A DNA stretch of 64,000 bases from CALITV01 sp964415795 (GTDB taxonomy: Bacteria > UBP6 > UBA1177 > JAKLFG01). Where the stretch lies: NCBI GenBank assembly GCA_964415795.1, contig CAYQBN010000003.1, forward strand, positions 124,001 to 188,000, read 5' to 3'. The notes under the pieces are model-generated. The model was not told the DNA's origin. It ran no database searches and saw only the letters and a program-made list of their open reading frames with translations. The position numbers and the translations under genes are program-made. Numbering within the stretch: the first letter of the stretch is position 1; the number at the start of each line of letters is the position of its first letter. This document shows, piece after piece, positions 8,537 to 17,127 of the stretch.

Positions 8537-9799
8537 TTAATTGGCAAGTATCTCGCCTTTGAAGTGTTTGATCGCGTCAAGGAACGGATTGACGCACGCC
8601 TGACCCAGCCCGCAGAGCGAGGCCTTCTTCATGACCGACGCAAGTTCCTCGAGCAGATCGAGCTCGCTGATGCGTCCCTTCCCCTGCTGGAACTTTTCCA
8701 TGATCTCGCGAATACGGTGCGTTCCCTCGCGGCACGGTGTGCACTTACCACACGACTCATGCTCGAAGAACTTGGCCACCGTGGTGAGGAAATCGACGAG
8801 ATTGCGATCCTCGCTCGCAACGAAGATCGACCCGGTGCCATAGGAAACCTTCATTTCGCAGAGGCGCTCGTAGGTCATCACGTTGTTCATCATCGCTTCG
8901 GTGAAGAGATTGCCAGATGATCCACCGATCTGGGCGAATTTGAACTTCTTGCCATCCCGAATGCCCTTGCCGAACTTCTCGACCACCTCTTTGAAGGTGA
9001 GATTGAGAGTCGTCTCGACAACCCCGATCTCGGTCGTGTCACCAACGAGCATGAAGACCTTCGTTCCCGGAGAACAGGAGGGACCAAGCTTCTTGAACCA
9101 TGCGGCGCCGTTTTTAAGAATGTGCGGCACATTTGCAAAGGTCTCGACATTGTTGACGATGGTCGGCTTGCCCCACAATCCGACGACCGGCGGATACGGC
9201 GGCTTGAGGCGCGGCTCGCCGCGTTTTCCCTCTATGGATTCTATGAGCGCCGTCTCCTCGCCACAAACATAGGCGCCACCGCCTTCCGCGACATTAAGCG
9301 TGAAATCGAATTTCGATCCGAGTATTCCCTTCCCGAGCAGATTCTTCTCTTCGGCCTGCTTGATCGCACGCTGAACCGTTTCAATGGACTTCCGGTATTC
9401 GCCACGGATATAGATGAAACCCTTCGTCGCACCGATGGCGTATGCGGCGATGGTCATGCCTTCGATAATCTGATGTGGGTCGCCCTCGAGCAGGAGACGA
9501 TCCTTCACCGTTCCCGGTTCGCCCTCGTCAGCGTTACAAATAAGATACTTCTGATCAGCCTTTGCATTGTAGGTGAAAAGCCACTTCTTGCCCGTCGGGA
9601 AACTGGCTCCGCCACGGCCTCGAAGCCCGGACTCACTCACCTCGTCGATGATAGCCTTGGGCTCCATCTTGAGCGCCTTTTTGAGCCCTTCGTATCCTCC
9701 TGCCTTGACATAATCCTCGATGTTGAGCGGATTGATGGTACCTATGTTCTTGAGCAGGACATTGTCGGTCGAAAGGATCTTCGCATTGTAGTTCATCAT
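8537..9799 (-). CDS. hydB: NuoF-like flavoprotein subunit HydB, set 1 (short form)
   Basis: NAD(H)- and FMN-binding subunit passing electrons between NADH and HydA. The 420 residues cover only the NuoF core: FMN/NADH loop GRGGASFPTGKKW near 62, GGGAYVCGEETALIES near 172, and the [4Fe-4S] ligands ESCGKCTPC near 345 with a fourth Cys in SLCGLGQ near 390. Unlike the set 2 protein (10930-12930) it has no N-terminal thioredoxin-like [2Fe-2S] domain and no C-terminal ferredoxin domain. Two adjacent ATGs (9799 and 9796) are possible starts; GGGGG lies just upstream. In related enzymes the missing domains are linked to electron bifurcation, so this set may be purely NADH-dependent (inference). Confidence 0.93.
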   Translation of the reverse strand: MMNYNAKILSTDNVLLKNIGTINPLNIEDYVKAGGYEGLKKALKMEPKAIIDEVSESGLRGRGGASFPTGKKWLFTYNAKADQKYLICNADEGEPGTVKDRLLLEGDPHQIIEGMTIAAYAIGATKGFIYIRGEYRKSIETVQRAIKQAEEKNLLGKGILGSKFDFTLNVAEGGGAYVCGEETALIESIEGKRGEPRLKPPYPPVVGLWGKPTIVNNVETFANVPHILKNGAAWFKKLGPSCSPGTKVFMLVGDTTEIGVVETTLNLTFKEVVEKFGKGIRDGKKFKFAQIGGSSGNLFTEAMMNNVMTYERLCEMKVSYGTGSIFVASEDRNLVDFLTTVAKFFEHESCGKCTPCREGTHRIREIMEKFQQGKGRISELDLLEELASVMKKASLCGLGQACVNPFLDAIKHFKGEILAN

Positions 9800-9809
9800 G
9801 ATGTCCCCC

Positions 9810-10271
9810 TTACTTGTACTTTTTGAGTATCTCGCCCACCGTCTCGGGCGTCATGTGGGCATAGATATCTTCATCAACCATCATCGCGGGTGCCGCGGTG
9901 CAAGTGCCGAGGCATGCCGTTTCCTCGAGGGTAAAACGACCGTCGTCGGTCGTCTGTCCTACCTCGATGCCAAGCTCACGCTTGAGCAGCTGAGCGCTAG
10001 TCATACCACCTCTGAAGTTGCACGGCCCATCCTTGCAAATGCGAACGATGTGGCGCCCACGCTTCTTCGTAGAAAACATCGTGTAGAAGGACACGAAGCC
10101 GTACAATTTGTTGAGCGGAATGCCAGTCGCCAGCGCGACCTCCTTCATTGCCTCGTCAGGAAGGTAGTTCCCGCACTCTTTTTGGATCTTGTGCATCACC
10201 ACCATAAGATTACCTTTCTCGGGAGCATACTCTTTGAGAATCTCCCGAACTCTCGCCTGATCAAAACTCAT
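9810..10271 (-). CDS. hydC: NuoE-like [2Fe-2S] subunit HydC, set 1
   Basis: Thioredoxin-like [2Fe-2S] protein of 153 residues that pairs with the NuoF-like subunit. The four ligands are visible as CKDGPC (CX4C) and CLGTC (CX3C), the standard NuoE arrangement, and the N-terminal helical part contains KECGNYLPDEAMKEVA. The start at 10271 follows AGGAGGT by 5 bases; an ATG at 10343 in frame overlaps the promoter and is unlikely. It is the first gene of hydCBA and diverges from the set 2 NuoE-like gene across the Rex-site region. Confidence 0.93.
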   Translation of the reverse strand: MSFDQARVREILKEYAPEKGNLMVVMHKIQKECGNYLPDEAMKEVALATGIPLNKLYGFVSFYTMFSTKKRGRHIVRICKDGPCNFRGGMTSAQLLKRELGIEVGQTTDDGRFTLEETACLGTCTAAPAMMVDEDIYAHMTPETVGEILKKYK

Positions 10272-10283
10272 GGAGACCTCCTG

Positions 10284-10301
10284 TTGTGAAAATGGGAACA
10301 A
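10284..10301. promoter_or_regulatory. Possible degenerate Rex half-site in the hydCBA leader
   Basis: TTGTGAA (10284-10290), 4 bases, then GGAACAA: the left half of a Rex operator is perfect and the right half matches 4 of 7. It sits between the predicted hydC -10 box and the hydC start, where binding would block transcription. Weak on its own; it gains weight from the strong Rex site 120 bp away. Confidence 0.3.
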
Positions 10302-10314
10302 CGCCAGCACGGGA

Positions 10315-10343
10315 TATATATGAGGTAAGAAGAGCGGTAGCAA
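10315..10343 (-). promoter_or_regulatory. Predicted promoter of hydCBA set 1
   Basis: On the minus strand TTGCTA (10343-10338), 17 bp, TATATA (10320-10315), about 45 bases before the hydC start. It is back to back with the plus-strand promoter at 10374, with an A/T tract (10345-10371) between them that could serve both as an UP element. Confidence 0.55.
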
Positions 10344-10373
10344 CTTTTTTTCACTTTTTTTTGAAAAAAACTC

Positions 10374-10402
10374 TTGACAACGAGAAAGAAAGAGCTTACA
10401 TT
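10374..10402 (+). promoter_or_regulatory. Strong predicted promoter of the set 2 hydrogenase operon
   Basis: TTGACA at 10374-10379, 17 bp, TACATT at 10397-10402. It is preceded by a T/A tract (10345-10371) resembling an UP element. The Rex operator begins 5 bases after the -10 box and so covers the expected transcription start. Confidence 0.75.
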
Positions 10403-10406
10403 CGAA

Positions 10407-10424
10407 TTGTGAAATTGTTCACAC
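10407..10424. promoter_or_regulatory. Rex operator
   Basis: The sequence TTGTGAA-ATTG-TTCACAC matches the known Rex consensus TTGTGAANNNNTTCACAA at 13 of 14 defined positions. It lies over the predicted transcription start of the set 2 operon, where a repressor would block RNA polymerase. A rex gene lies in the same gene run at 18287. In the Rex family, high NADH releases the repressor, so reducing conditions should induce this operon and possibly the divergent hydCBA. Confidence 0.85.
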
Positions 10425-10457
10425 TGTTATTTTGATAACAGATGATTTGGAGGAGCT

Positions 10458-10940
10458 ATGCAAGAAAAGATGAACGCCATTTTGGCACGGTACCCGTCGG
10501 CAAAACGAGAACATCTCATCCCCCTGCTCCAAGAGGTGCAAGAGGAGTTCGGTTATCTCTCTCGAGAAGCGGTGGTCCGCATCGGGGAACACCTTGGGCT
10601 TCCCACCTCGAAGCTTTATGGTGTCGCCACCTTTTATAATCAATTTCGTTTCCAGCCGAAAGGACGGTTTCATATCATGGTTTGTCGGGGAACCGCCTGC
10701 CATGTGAAAGGTTCGGCGGCGGTGCTGGATGCCATAAAGAGCGTCCTCCGCATCGAGTCAGGACAGACGACGCGAGACGGCATGTTCAGTCTCGAAGTGG
10801 TCGCCTGCATCGGCGCGTGCGGTCTTGCGCCGGTCATGTGCATCAACGATGAGTTCTTCGGCAACCTCTCCCCTGACAAGGCGCGTCAGATACTTTCATC
10901 GTACCGTGAGAAAGCGAAGGAGGCCGGCAATGATCGCTAA
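10458..10940 (+). CDS. hydC: NuoE-like [2Fe-2S] subunit, set 2
   Basis: Thioredoxin-like [2Fe-2S] subunit of 160 residues with CRGTAC (CX4C) near 75 and CIGAC (CX3C) near 115, the full NuoE ligand set. The N-terminal part (LLQEVQEEFGYLSREAVVRI) is the family helical bundle. GGAGG is 4 bases before the ATG. It is the first gene of a long plus-strand operon behind the Rex-controlled promoter and overlaps the next gene by 11 bases. It is a clear paralogue of the 9810-10271 gene but diverged in sequence, which argues against a recent local duplication. Confidence 0.93.
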   Translation: MQEKMNAILARYPSAKREHLIPLLQEVQEEFGYLSREAVVRIGEHLGLPTSKLYGVATFYNQFRFQPKGRFHIMVCRGTACHVKGSAAVLDAIKSVLRIESGQTTRDGMFSLEVVACIGACGLAPVMCINDEFFGNLSPDKARQILSSYREKAKEAGNDR

Positions 10941-12930
10941 AACGAAAAGATCGTCAACCGAGGCACGCCGCTGTTGGGTCATAACCCCGTCCATAGATCC
11001 AACGCTCTTTACGGTCATTCGAGGCGGTTCACTGCGCATCGCCCCCACCGAAACGGCTCAGGTATCATCTCGTCTCCGCTCTTTCCTCCGTACGAAGGTA
11101 ACTAAACCAACGCTCTATCTTGGCGCGGGAACCTGTGGCCTCGGGGCTGGTGCCGCGAAAACGAAAGAGGCAATTCATCACTACGCCACTGCGAAGGGAA
11201 TCGATGTGGATCTCATCGAGGTCGGTTGCATCGGGCTCTGTTCCGCCGAACCTCTTCTCGATGTGCAGTTACCCCAAAGAACCCGGGTAAGCTTCAAGAA
11301 CATTACTGCCGATAAGGTCGAGGCTCTTCTCGACGCCGTTCTTGCCAACAGTATCCCGGAGGAGCATCTCCTGGGACAGTTCCGTGCCGAAGAGGGGAAC
11401 AAGCCTTGGGACACGGTCCCCTATCTCGATGAACATCCCTTCTTCGCTCCCCAAACCCGCTGGGTTCTCGCAAACTGCGGGCTCATCAACCCCGACTCGC
11501 TCGACGAATATCTCGCACGCGGCGGTTACGGCGCTCTCTGGAAGGCTCTTCGCGCCCACACGCCAGAAGAGGTCTGCGACATCGTCGAAAAAAGCGGTTT
11601 GCGCGGACGCGGTGGCGGCGGTTTCCCGGCGGGGACCAAGTGGAAGATAGCCGCATCTCAACAAAGCGATCAGAAATATCTCATCTGCAACGCCGACGAG
11701 GGTGAGCCGGGCGCCTTCATGGATCGTGCGGTCATTGAGGGAGACCCGCATCGCCTGCTCGAAGGAATGGCCATCGCCGCATACGGCATCGGTGCGACGA
11801 AGGCCTACATCTATATCCGTGCCGAATATCCCCTTGCCGTCGCCCGGCTTCGTACCGCCATCGCTCAAGCAAAAGAATACGGTTTCATCGGTGAGGACAT
11901 ACTCGGAAGCGGCTTCAATCTGGATATCGTCATCAAGATGGGCGCCGGTGCCTTCGTGTGCGGCGAAGAGACGGCACTCATGCACTCGATAGAGGGAAAA
12001 CGCGGCATGCCGCGTCCGCGTCCCCCCTACCCGCCGGTGCAGGGGCTGTTCGGAAAGCCGACCGTCATCAACAACGTCGAGACGCTCGCCAACCTTCCGC
12101 TCATACTCGAGAACGGTCATGAATGGTTCAGCATGCTCGGCACCGAGCGCTCCAAGGGAACCAAGGTCTTCGCTTTGACCGGAAAAGTCGAGCGAACCGG
12201 CCTCGTGGAAGTGGCGATGGGAACGACCATCCGCCAGATCGTCATGGAGATCGGCGGTGGCATTCCGAACGGAAAACGGTTCAAAGCGGTCCAGATCGGC
12301 GGCCCATCCGGCGGGTGCATCCCCGAGTCGCACATCGACACGCGCATAGACTACGATGAGCTTAAGAAGGTCGGGGCCATGATGGGGTCGGGCGGACTCG
12401 TTGTTATGGACGAGGACAACTGCATGGTGGATGTTGCTAAATTCTTCATGGACTTCATACAGCGCGAATCCTGCGGCAAATGTATCCCGTGCCGCGAAGG
12501 CACCCGCCGCATGCTCGAGATTCTCGAGGGGATAACACGGGGGCGACGCAACGAGACCGGAGTTCAAGCACTCGAGCGATTCAAGGGAGTCATGTATCTC
12601 GAACATCTCGCCAAGGTGATACAGGACACCTCGCTTTGCGGTCTTGGTCAAACGGCACCCAACCCGGTTCTTTCGACGCTACGCTGGTTCCGGGATGAGT
12701 ACGAAGCGCATATCTACGAACGCCGATGTCCCTCTCATGCGTGTCAGGAGCTGCGGCGCTACACTATCGTTGCCGAAAAGTGCCGGGGCTGCACCCTCTG
12801 CGCGAAGAAATGCCCCGTCACCGCGATCAAAGGTGCCCCGAAATCACCCCATTACATTATGCCTGATGTCTGCGTCTCGTGCGGTGCTTGTGCCGCAGCA
12901 TGTCCCTTCAACGCCATCGTGGTCGAGTAA
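10930..12930 (+). CDS. hydB: NuoF-like flavoprotein subunit HydB, set 2 (long form with extra Fe-S domains)
   Basis: The 666-residue flavoprotein has three parts. An N-terminal thioredoxin-like Fe-S domain has the Cys motifs GTCGLGAGA and GCIGLC, so three Cys are visible. The NuoF core follows, with GRGGGGFPAGTKW, GAGAFVCGEETALMHS and ESCGKCIPC plus SLCGLGQ. The C-terminal ferredoxin domain has two [4Fe-4S] motifs (CRGCTLCAKKCP, CVSCGACAAACP). This is the layout of HydB in electron-bifurcating hydrogenases, where NADH and reduced ferredoxin are used together. The start at 10930, behind AAGGAGG, lies inside the end of the NuoE-like gene; an upstream in-frame ATG at 10825 lies deep in that gene and is rejected. 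Confidence 0.93.
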   Translation: MIAKTKRSSTEARRCWVITPSIDPTLFTVIRGGSLRIAPTETAQVSSRLRSFLRTKVTKPTLYLGAGTCGLGAGAAKTKEAIHHYATAKGIDVDLIEVGCIGLCSAEPLLDVQLPQRTRVSFKNITADKVEALLDAVLANSIPEEHLLGQFRAEEGNKPWDTVPYLDEHPFFAPQTRWVLANCGLINPDSLDEYLARGGYGALWKALRAHTPEEVCDIVEKSGLRGRGGGGFPAGTKWKIAASQQSDQKYLICNADEGEPGAFMDRAVIEGDPHRLLEGMAIAAYGIGATKAYIYIRAEYPLAVARLRTAIAQAKEYGFIGEDILGSGFNLDIVIKMGAGAFVCGEETALMHSIEGKRGMPRPRPPYPPVQGLFGKPTVINNVETLANLPLILENGHEWFSMLGTERSKGTKVFALTGKVERTGLVEVAMGTTIRQIVMEIGGGIPNGKRFKAVQIGGPSGGCIPESHIDTRIDYDELKKVGAMMGSGGLVVMDEDNCMVDVAKFFMDFIQRESCGKCIPCREGTRRMLEILEGITRGRRNETGVQALERFKGVMYLEHLAKVIQDTSLCGLGQTAPNPVLSTLRWFRDEYEAHIYERRCPSHACQELRRYTIVAEKCRGCTLCAKKCPVTAIKGAPKSPHYIMPDVCVSCGACAAACPFNAIVVE

Positions 12931-12941
12931 CGGAGGAAGAT

Positions 12942-14669
12942 ATGGTCACATTGGAAGTCAATGGACGCCTCATCGAAGCGAAAGAAGGCGAAACGATACT
13001 CTCGGCTCTGCGCCGCAACGGGATCTCGGTTCCGACGCTCTGTCACATGGAAGGACTGCTCCCTTCGGGCGCCTGTCGTCTCTGCGTGGTGGAGATCGAA
13101 GGAATGCGCAACCTCATCCCGAGCTGTTCCTACCCCGTCGCCGACGGCATGCGCATTGCAACCCACTCGCTCCGCGCCATCGATGCGCGAAAGACCATCG
13201 TCGAGCTTCTTCTCGCGAACCATCCCGACGACTGTCTTTACTGCGAACGCAACAACACCTGCGAGCTTCAGCGCCTCGCCGTCGAACTCGGCATCAGGGA
13301 ACGCCGCTACAGCGGAGCAAAGAACAACTGGCATGTGGATGCCTCCAGCCCCGCGATCGTCCGTGATCCCGCCAAATGCGTTCTCTGCGGCAAGTGCATA
13401 CGAACCTGCGAAGAGGTCCAAGGCGTCGCGGCGATAGATTTCACGGGCCGTGGGTCACGTGCACTCGTCGCTCCCGCGTTCCGCGAAACGCTCAATGTCT
13501 CTTCGTGCGTCAACTGCGGTCAGTGCGTCGCCGCATGTCCGACTGGGGCTCTCATCGAGCATTCGAGCGTCGAAGCGGTCATGCAAGCGCTCGCCGATCC
13601 TCAGAAACAAGTAGTCATTCAACATGCGCCCGCCGTTTCGGTCTCCATCGCCGAGGAACTCGGTCTCAAGGCAGGAAGCGATGTGCAGGGTCTCCTGACG
13701 GCGGCTCTCCGCCGGATAGGGTTTAAACGGGTGTTCGACACCTCATTCGCGGCCGATCTCACCATCATGGAGGAGGCGACCGAATTGGTGACGCGCATCA
13801 AGAACGGTGGGGTGCTCCCGATGATAACCACTTGCAGTCCCGCATGGATAAAGTTCGCCGAAACCTTCTACCCCGAATTTCTTCCCAACCTCTCCACTTG
13901 CAAATCGCCCCAGCAGATGCTCGGCGCCGTCATCAAACGCTACTGGGCACCAAAGCAGGGTATCGCTCCTGAACGCGTCTTCAGTGTCGCGGTGATGCCC
14001 TGTACTGCCAAAAAGTTCGAGGCACAGCGCGCCGAGATGGTGAAAGACGGCATTCCCGACATAGACGCCGTGCTCACGACGCGGGAACTCGCCAAGATGA
14101 TACGCCGCTGCGGCATCGCGGTGGAGACGCTCGAGCCGGAACTCGATGATCTCCCCTTCGGGGTCCGCAGTTCGGCGGGAAAGCTCTTCGGCGCGACCGG
14201 AGGCGTCATGGAAGCGGCCATTCGTACAGCCCACTACCTCATCACCGGCACCGACCTCGTCGATGCCAAGATCACCCCGCTCCGCGGCCCTGCCGAGATA
14301 AAGGAGTTCTCGGTCAAGGTTGGCGACCTCATCCTGCAGACGGCAGTCGTCAACGGTTTGAGCGCCGCGCGAAAAGTTCTCGAGGAGATAAAGGCCGGCA
14401 AACGCACGCTCCACTTCCTCGAAATCATGTCGTGTCCCGGCGGATGTGTCGGTGGCGGCGGTCAACCCTACGGGATATCGCGGGATAAGGTTCGCATCCG
14501 TATGCAGGCCCTCTATGCGATCGATCAGGCGGCGCCAGTGCGCGCAAGCCACCACAACAAAGAAGTGGCGCATCTTTACCAAGAGTTTCTAGGCCAGCCC
14601 AACAGTCACCTCTCGCACGAACTGTTGCACACCAGTTACCGCGATCGGAGCGCGGAGATACTCAAGTAG
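12942..14669 (+). CDS. hydA: [FeFe]-hydrogenase catalytic subunit HydA, set 2
   Basis: A 575-residue catalytic subunit with [2Fe-2S] (CHMEGLLPSGACRLC), His/Cys [4Fe-4S] (HPDDCLYCERNNTC), two [4Fe-4S] motifs (CVLCGKCIRTC, CVNCGQCVAACPTGAL) and an H-cluster domain. The signature loops are TTCSPAW near 299, MPCTAKKFE near 352 and EIMSCPGGCVGGGGQP near 494. The first loop has Thr where set 1 has Ser and Ala where set 1 has Gly, so it is slightly atypical but complete. The C-terminal tail FLGQPNSHLSHELLHTSY matches set 1. The start follows CGGAGGAAGAT; an upstream ATG at 12879 overlaps hydB and is rejected. It is cotranscribed with the preceding NuoE/NuoF genes. Confidence 0.95.
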   Translation: MVTLEVNGRLIEAKEGETILSALRRNGISVPTLCHMEGLLPSGACRLCVVEIEGMRNLIPSCSYPVADGMRIATHSLRAIDARKTIVELLLANHPDDCLYCERNNTCELQRLAVELGIRERRYSGAKNNWHVDASSPAIVRDPAKCVLCGKCIRTCEEVQGVAAIDFTGRGSRALVAPAFRETLNVSSCVNCGQCVAACPTGALIEHSSVEAVMQALADPQKQVVIQHAPAVSVSIAEELGLKAGSDVQGLLTAALRRIGFKRVFDTSFAADLTIMEEATELVTRIKNGGVLPMITTCSPAWIKFAETFYPEFLPNLSTCKSPQQMLGAVIKRYWAPKQGIAPERVFSVAVMPCTAKKFEAQRAEMVKDGIPDIDAVLTTRELAKMIRRCGIAVETLEPELDDLPFGVRSSAGKLFGATGGVMEAAIRTAHYLITGTDLVDAKITPLRGPAEIKEFSVKVGDLILQTAVVNGLSAARKVLEEIKAGKRTLHFLEIMSCPGGCVGGGGQPYGISRDKVRIRMQALYAIDQAAPVRASHHNKEVAHLYQEFLGQPNSHLSHELLHTSYRDRSAEILK

Positions 14670-14677
14670 AGGACACC

Positions 14678-16708
14678 ATGAGCGCACAGGAAACCACAGC
14701 GAAGGGTCTCATCCGCACGATCGCCGACCGGTGTCGGACCTGCTATACCTGCGTTCGCGAGTGCCCGGCGAAGGCGATCCGGATCGTGAACGGACAGGCG
14801 GAAGTCATCCCCGACCGTTGTATCTCCTGTGGCAACTGCGTCATTGTGTGCTCCCAAAAGGCTAAAGAATACGCTTCCTCCATCGACCGGGTCAAACATC
14901 TGCTCCAAAGCAGCCAGAGAACTGCGGCGATCATCGCCCCTTCGTTTCCCGCAGAATTCAGTGACATCGGCGATCACCGGATCGTTGTCGGCATGATACG
15001 GGCGCTCGGGTTTTCCCTCGTCACTGAGGTAAGTTTCGGCGCCGATCTCGTCGCCGACCGCTATCACCGCCATGTCGGTGAAGATGTCTCCTTCCCGCTC
15101 ATCGCGGCGAACTGTCCGGCAGTGGTCACCTTCGTCCAGAAATATCACCCGGCCCTCGTGCCGAACCTTGCTCCCATCGTATCGCCGATGATAGCCATGG
15201 CGCGCGTTATGAAAAAACGCTACGGCGAAGATCTCATCATCGTGTTCATCGGCCCCTGCATCGCGAAGATAGCAGAGGCACGTGACGGTTCCTGCGAGAG
15301 CGGCATCGCAGAGGTCCTCACCTTCAGAGAGTTGCGTCACCTCTGGCAGGATGCCGGCATCACCGCCCATGCAGAACCGAGCGACTTCGATCCCCCCCAC
15401 GGCGGACGCGGGTGGCTTTTCCCGGTGAGCCGCGGCATGCTCCAGTCGCTCAGCATACCCGACGACATCTCGCAAACCAATGTACTCGCCGCCGATGGAC
15501 GGATAGACTTCCCCGAAGCGCTCCGCGAATTCGAACAGAGCGCGCTCCGTGATCGACATCTCGAACTCCTCTGCTGTAACGGATGCATCATGGGACCCGG
15601 CATGTCGCGCGGCGGCCCTCGCTTTGCTCGTCAGAGCGAGGTGGCGCGATTCGTTAGAGAACGCCTCAGGCATTTTGACCGTCGCCAATGGGAAGCCGAT
15701 ATGGCTGAATTTTCTGATCTCGACCTTTCCCGAACCTACTGCGCCGATGACCGAAGAATGCCGATACCGCCGGAAGAAAAGATAGCAGAGGTACTTCTCC
15801 GCATGGGGAAACAAAAGCCCGAAGACGAACTCAACTGTGGCGCCTGTGGCTACGATACCTGTCGCCTCCACGCCATCGCTGTCTGCAACGGTATCGCCGA
15901 AAGCGAAATGTGCCTTCCCTACACCATAGAGAACCTTCACACCTCTCTTCAGGAGCTCAATCGTTCGCACCTCCGACTCGCTTCGGCGAAGGAGGCACTC
16001 AAGAAATCGGAACGCCTCGCCTCGATGGGACAACTCGCCGCGGGCATCGCGCACGAAGTCAACAACCCGCTCGGCGTAATCCTGCTCTACAGCGGTCTTT
16101 TGCGCGACGAAATCCCCTGTGACAATCCTCTTTACAAGGACATCGAGGTGATCGCCTCTCAGGCAGAGCGATGCAAGACCATCATCTCCGGGCTCCTCAA
16201 CTTCGCCCGCCGCAATGATGTCGTCTATCGTCAGACCGACGCCGTGAAACTCGTCGAAAAGGCGGTCCAGAGCGTCATCGTCCCGGAAGGCATCAGCGTG
16301 ACGATAGAGAACCAGTGCGGCGAGAGTCCGATGGTCGAACTCGATCCTGACCAAATGCTTCAGGTGCTCGTCAATCTCATAAAGAACGCGATTGAGGCAA
16401 TGGACAAGGGAGGCACGGTACGCATCACCGTGTCGGAAGATGATAATGCGATCCGTTTCGCAGTCAGCGACACCGGTGTCGGCATACCGCCAGCCAACCG
16501 TGAAAAACTTTTCGAGCCGTTCTTCACCACCAAACCGCTGGGCAAAGGATCAGGACTGGGGCTTTCGGTCAGCTACGGTATCGTCAAGATGCACTACGGA
16601 AAGATAGAGGTGACATCAAACAACGACCCGGCGGCAGGTCCAACCGGAAGTACCTTTACAGTTATCCTCCCACAGCGAAGAAAGGAAACCAGACTAGACA
16701 AGAAATAA
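14678..16708 (+). CDS. Sensor histidine kinase fused to an [FeFe]-hydrogenase-like domain
   Basis: A 676-residue soluble protein. Residues about 19-60 hold two [4Fe-4S] motifs (CRTCYTCVRECP, CISCGNCVIVC). Residues about 80-330 form a hydrogenase-like domain whose loops are degenerate: ANCPAV near 145, GPCIAKIAE near 193 and LLCCNGCIMGPGMS near 299. A further Fe-S domain (CGACGYDTC plus two Cys) lies near 380-410, then HisKA with the phospho-His in AAGIAHEVNNP near 458, and an ATPase domain (NLIKNAIEAM, DTGVGIP, GKGSGLGLS). Kinase-linked group C [FeFe]-hydrogenases are known as presumed H2 sensors. Its place directly after hydA and before two signalling genes fits H2 or redox sensing for this locus. 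Catalytic turnover of H2 looks unlikely. Confidence 0.88.
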   Translation: MSAQETTAKGLIRTIADRCRTCYTCVRECPAKAIRIVNGQAEVIPDRCISCGNCVIVCSQKAKEYASSIDRVKHLLQSSQRTAAIIAPSFPAEFSDIGDHRIVVGMIRALGFSLVTEVSFGADLVADRYHRHVGEDVSFPLIAANCPAVVTFVQKYHPALVPNLAPIVSPMIAMARVMKKRYGEDLIIVFIGPCIAKIAEARDGSCESGIAEVLTFRELRHLWQDAGITAHAEPSDFDPPHGGRGWLFPVSRGMLQSLSIPDDISQTNVLAADGRIDFPEALREFEQSALRDRHLELLCCNGCIMGPGMSRGGPRFARQSEVARFVRERLRHFDRRQWEADMAEFSDLDLSRTYCADDRRMPIPPEEKIAEVLLRMGKQKPEDELNCGACGYDTCRLHAIAVCNGIAESEMCLPYTIENLHTSLQELNRSHLRLASAKEALKKSERLASMGQLAAGIAHEVNNPLGVILLYSGLLRDEIPCDNPLYKDIEVIASQAERCKTIISGLLNFARRNDVVYRQTDAVKLVEKAVQSVIVPEGISVTIENQCGESPMVELDPDQMLQVLVNLIKNAIEAMDKGGTVRITVSEDDNAIRFAVSDTGVGIPPANREKLFEPFFTTKPLGKGSGLGLSVSYGIVKMHYGKIEVTSNNDPAAGPTGSTFTVILPQRRKETRLDKK

Positions 16709-16724
16709 GCCAAGGAGAAAAACC

Positions 16725-17123
16725 ATGAGTAAAGAAAAGAAAACCATTCTTCTGGTCGATGACGATGTTGACTTTCTCACCCAGATCGCCTTCGTTCTCG
16801 AGAAAAACGGATACACCGTGAAAACGGCACAGGGTCAAAAAGAAGCCGAGGCACTCATCGAGACCATGCGCCCCGACCTTGCCATGCTCGATCTTATGAT
16901 GGAACACTACGACAGCGGCTTCGTGCTGGCATACCGCCTCAAAAAGAAGTATCCTGAGGTACCGGTCATCATCGTGACGGCTGTCACGAGCGAAACCGGC
17001 GTCCGCTTTGATGCCGTCGGGCCGGGAGAACAGGCATGGTCGAAGGCAGACCTTGTCATGGACAAGGGGATACGACACGATCAGCTGTTGCGCGAAGTAC
17101 GGCGCTTGCTGAAGGAAGAGTGA
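16725..17123 (+). CDS. Single-domain response regulator
   Basis: A receiver domain of 132 residues with no output domain. The acidic pocket VDDDVD near 10, the phospho-acceptor Asp in AMLDLMME near 53, and VTAVTSE for the switch Thr/Ser region are visible. The conserved Lys is probably that of VMDKG, although the usual KP dipeptide is missing. It begins 16 bases after the hydrogenase-like kinase and ends just before the hybrid kinase, so it most likely carries phosphate from the former, perhaps to the kinase core of the latter or to an unlinked target. Confidence 0.88.
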   Translation: MSKEKKTILLVDDDVDFLTQIAFVLEKNGYTVKTAQGQKEAEALIETMRPDLAMLDLMMEHYDSGFVLAYRLKKKYPEVPVIIVTAVTSETGVRFDAVGPGEQAWSKADLVMDKGIRHDQLLREVRRLLKEE

Positions 17124-17127
17124 TCCC

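Noticed and set aside
11269..12651. A 460-codon minus-strand open frame opposite the set 2 HydB gene
   Set aside because: It is an antisense shadow of a strongly conserved NuoF-like gene.
14636..16354. A 572-codon open frame on the minus strand opposite the hydrogenase-like kinase
   Set aside because: It lies antisense to a gene with intact Fe-S and kinase motifs, and its His/Asp-rich translation shows no recognisable domain or ribosome site.
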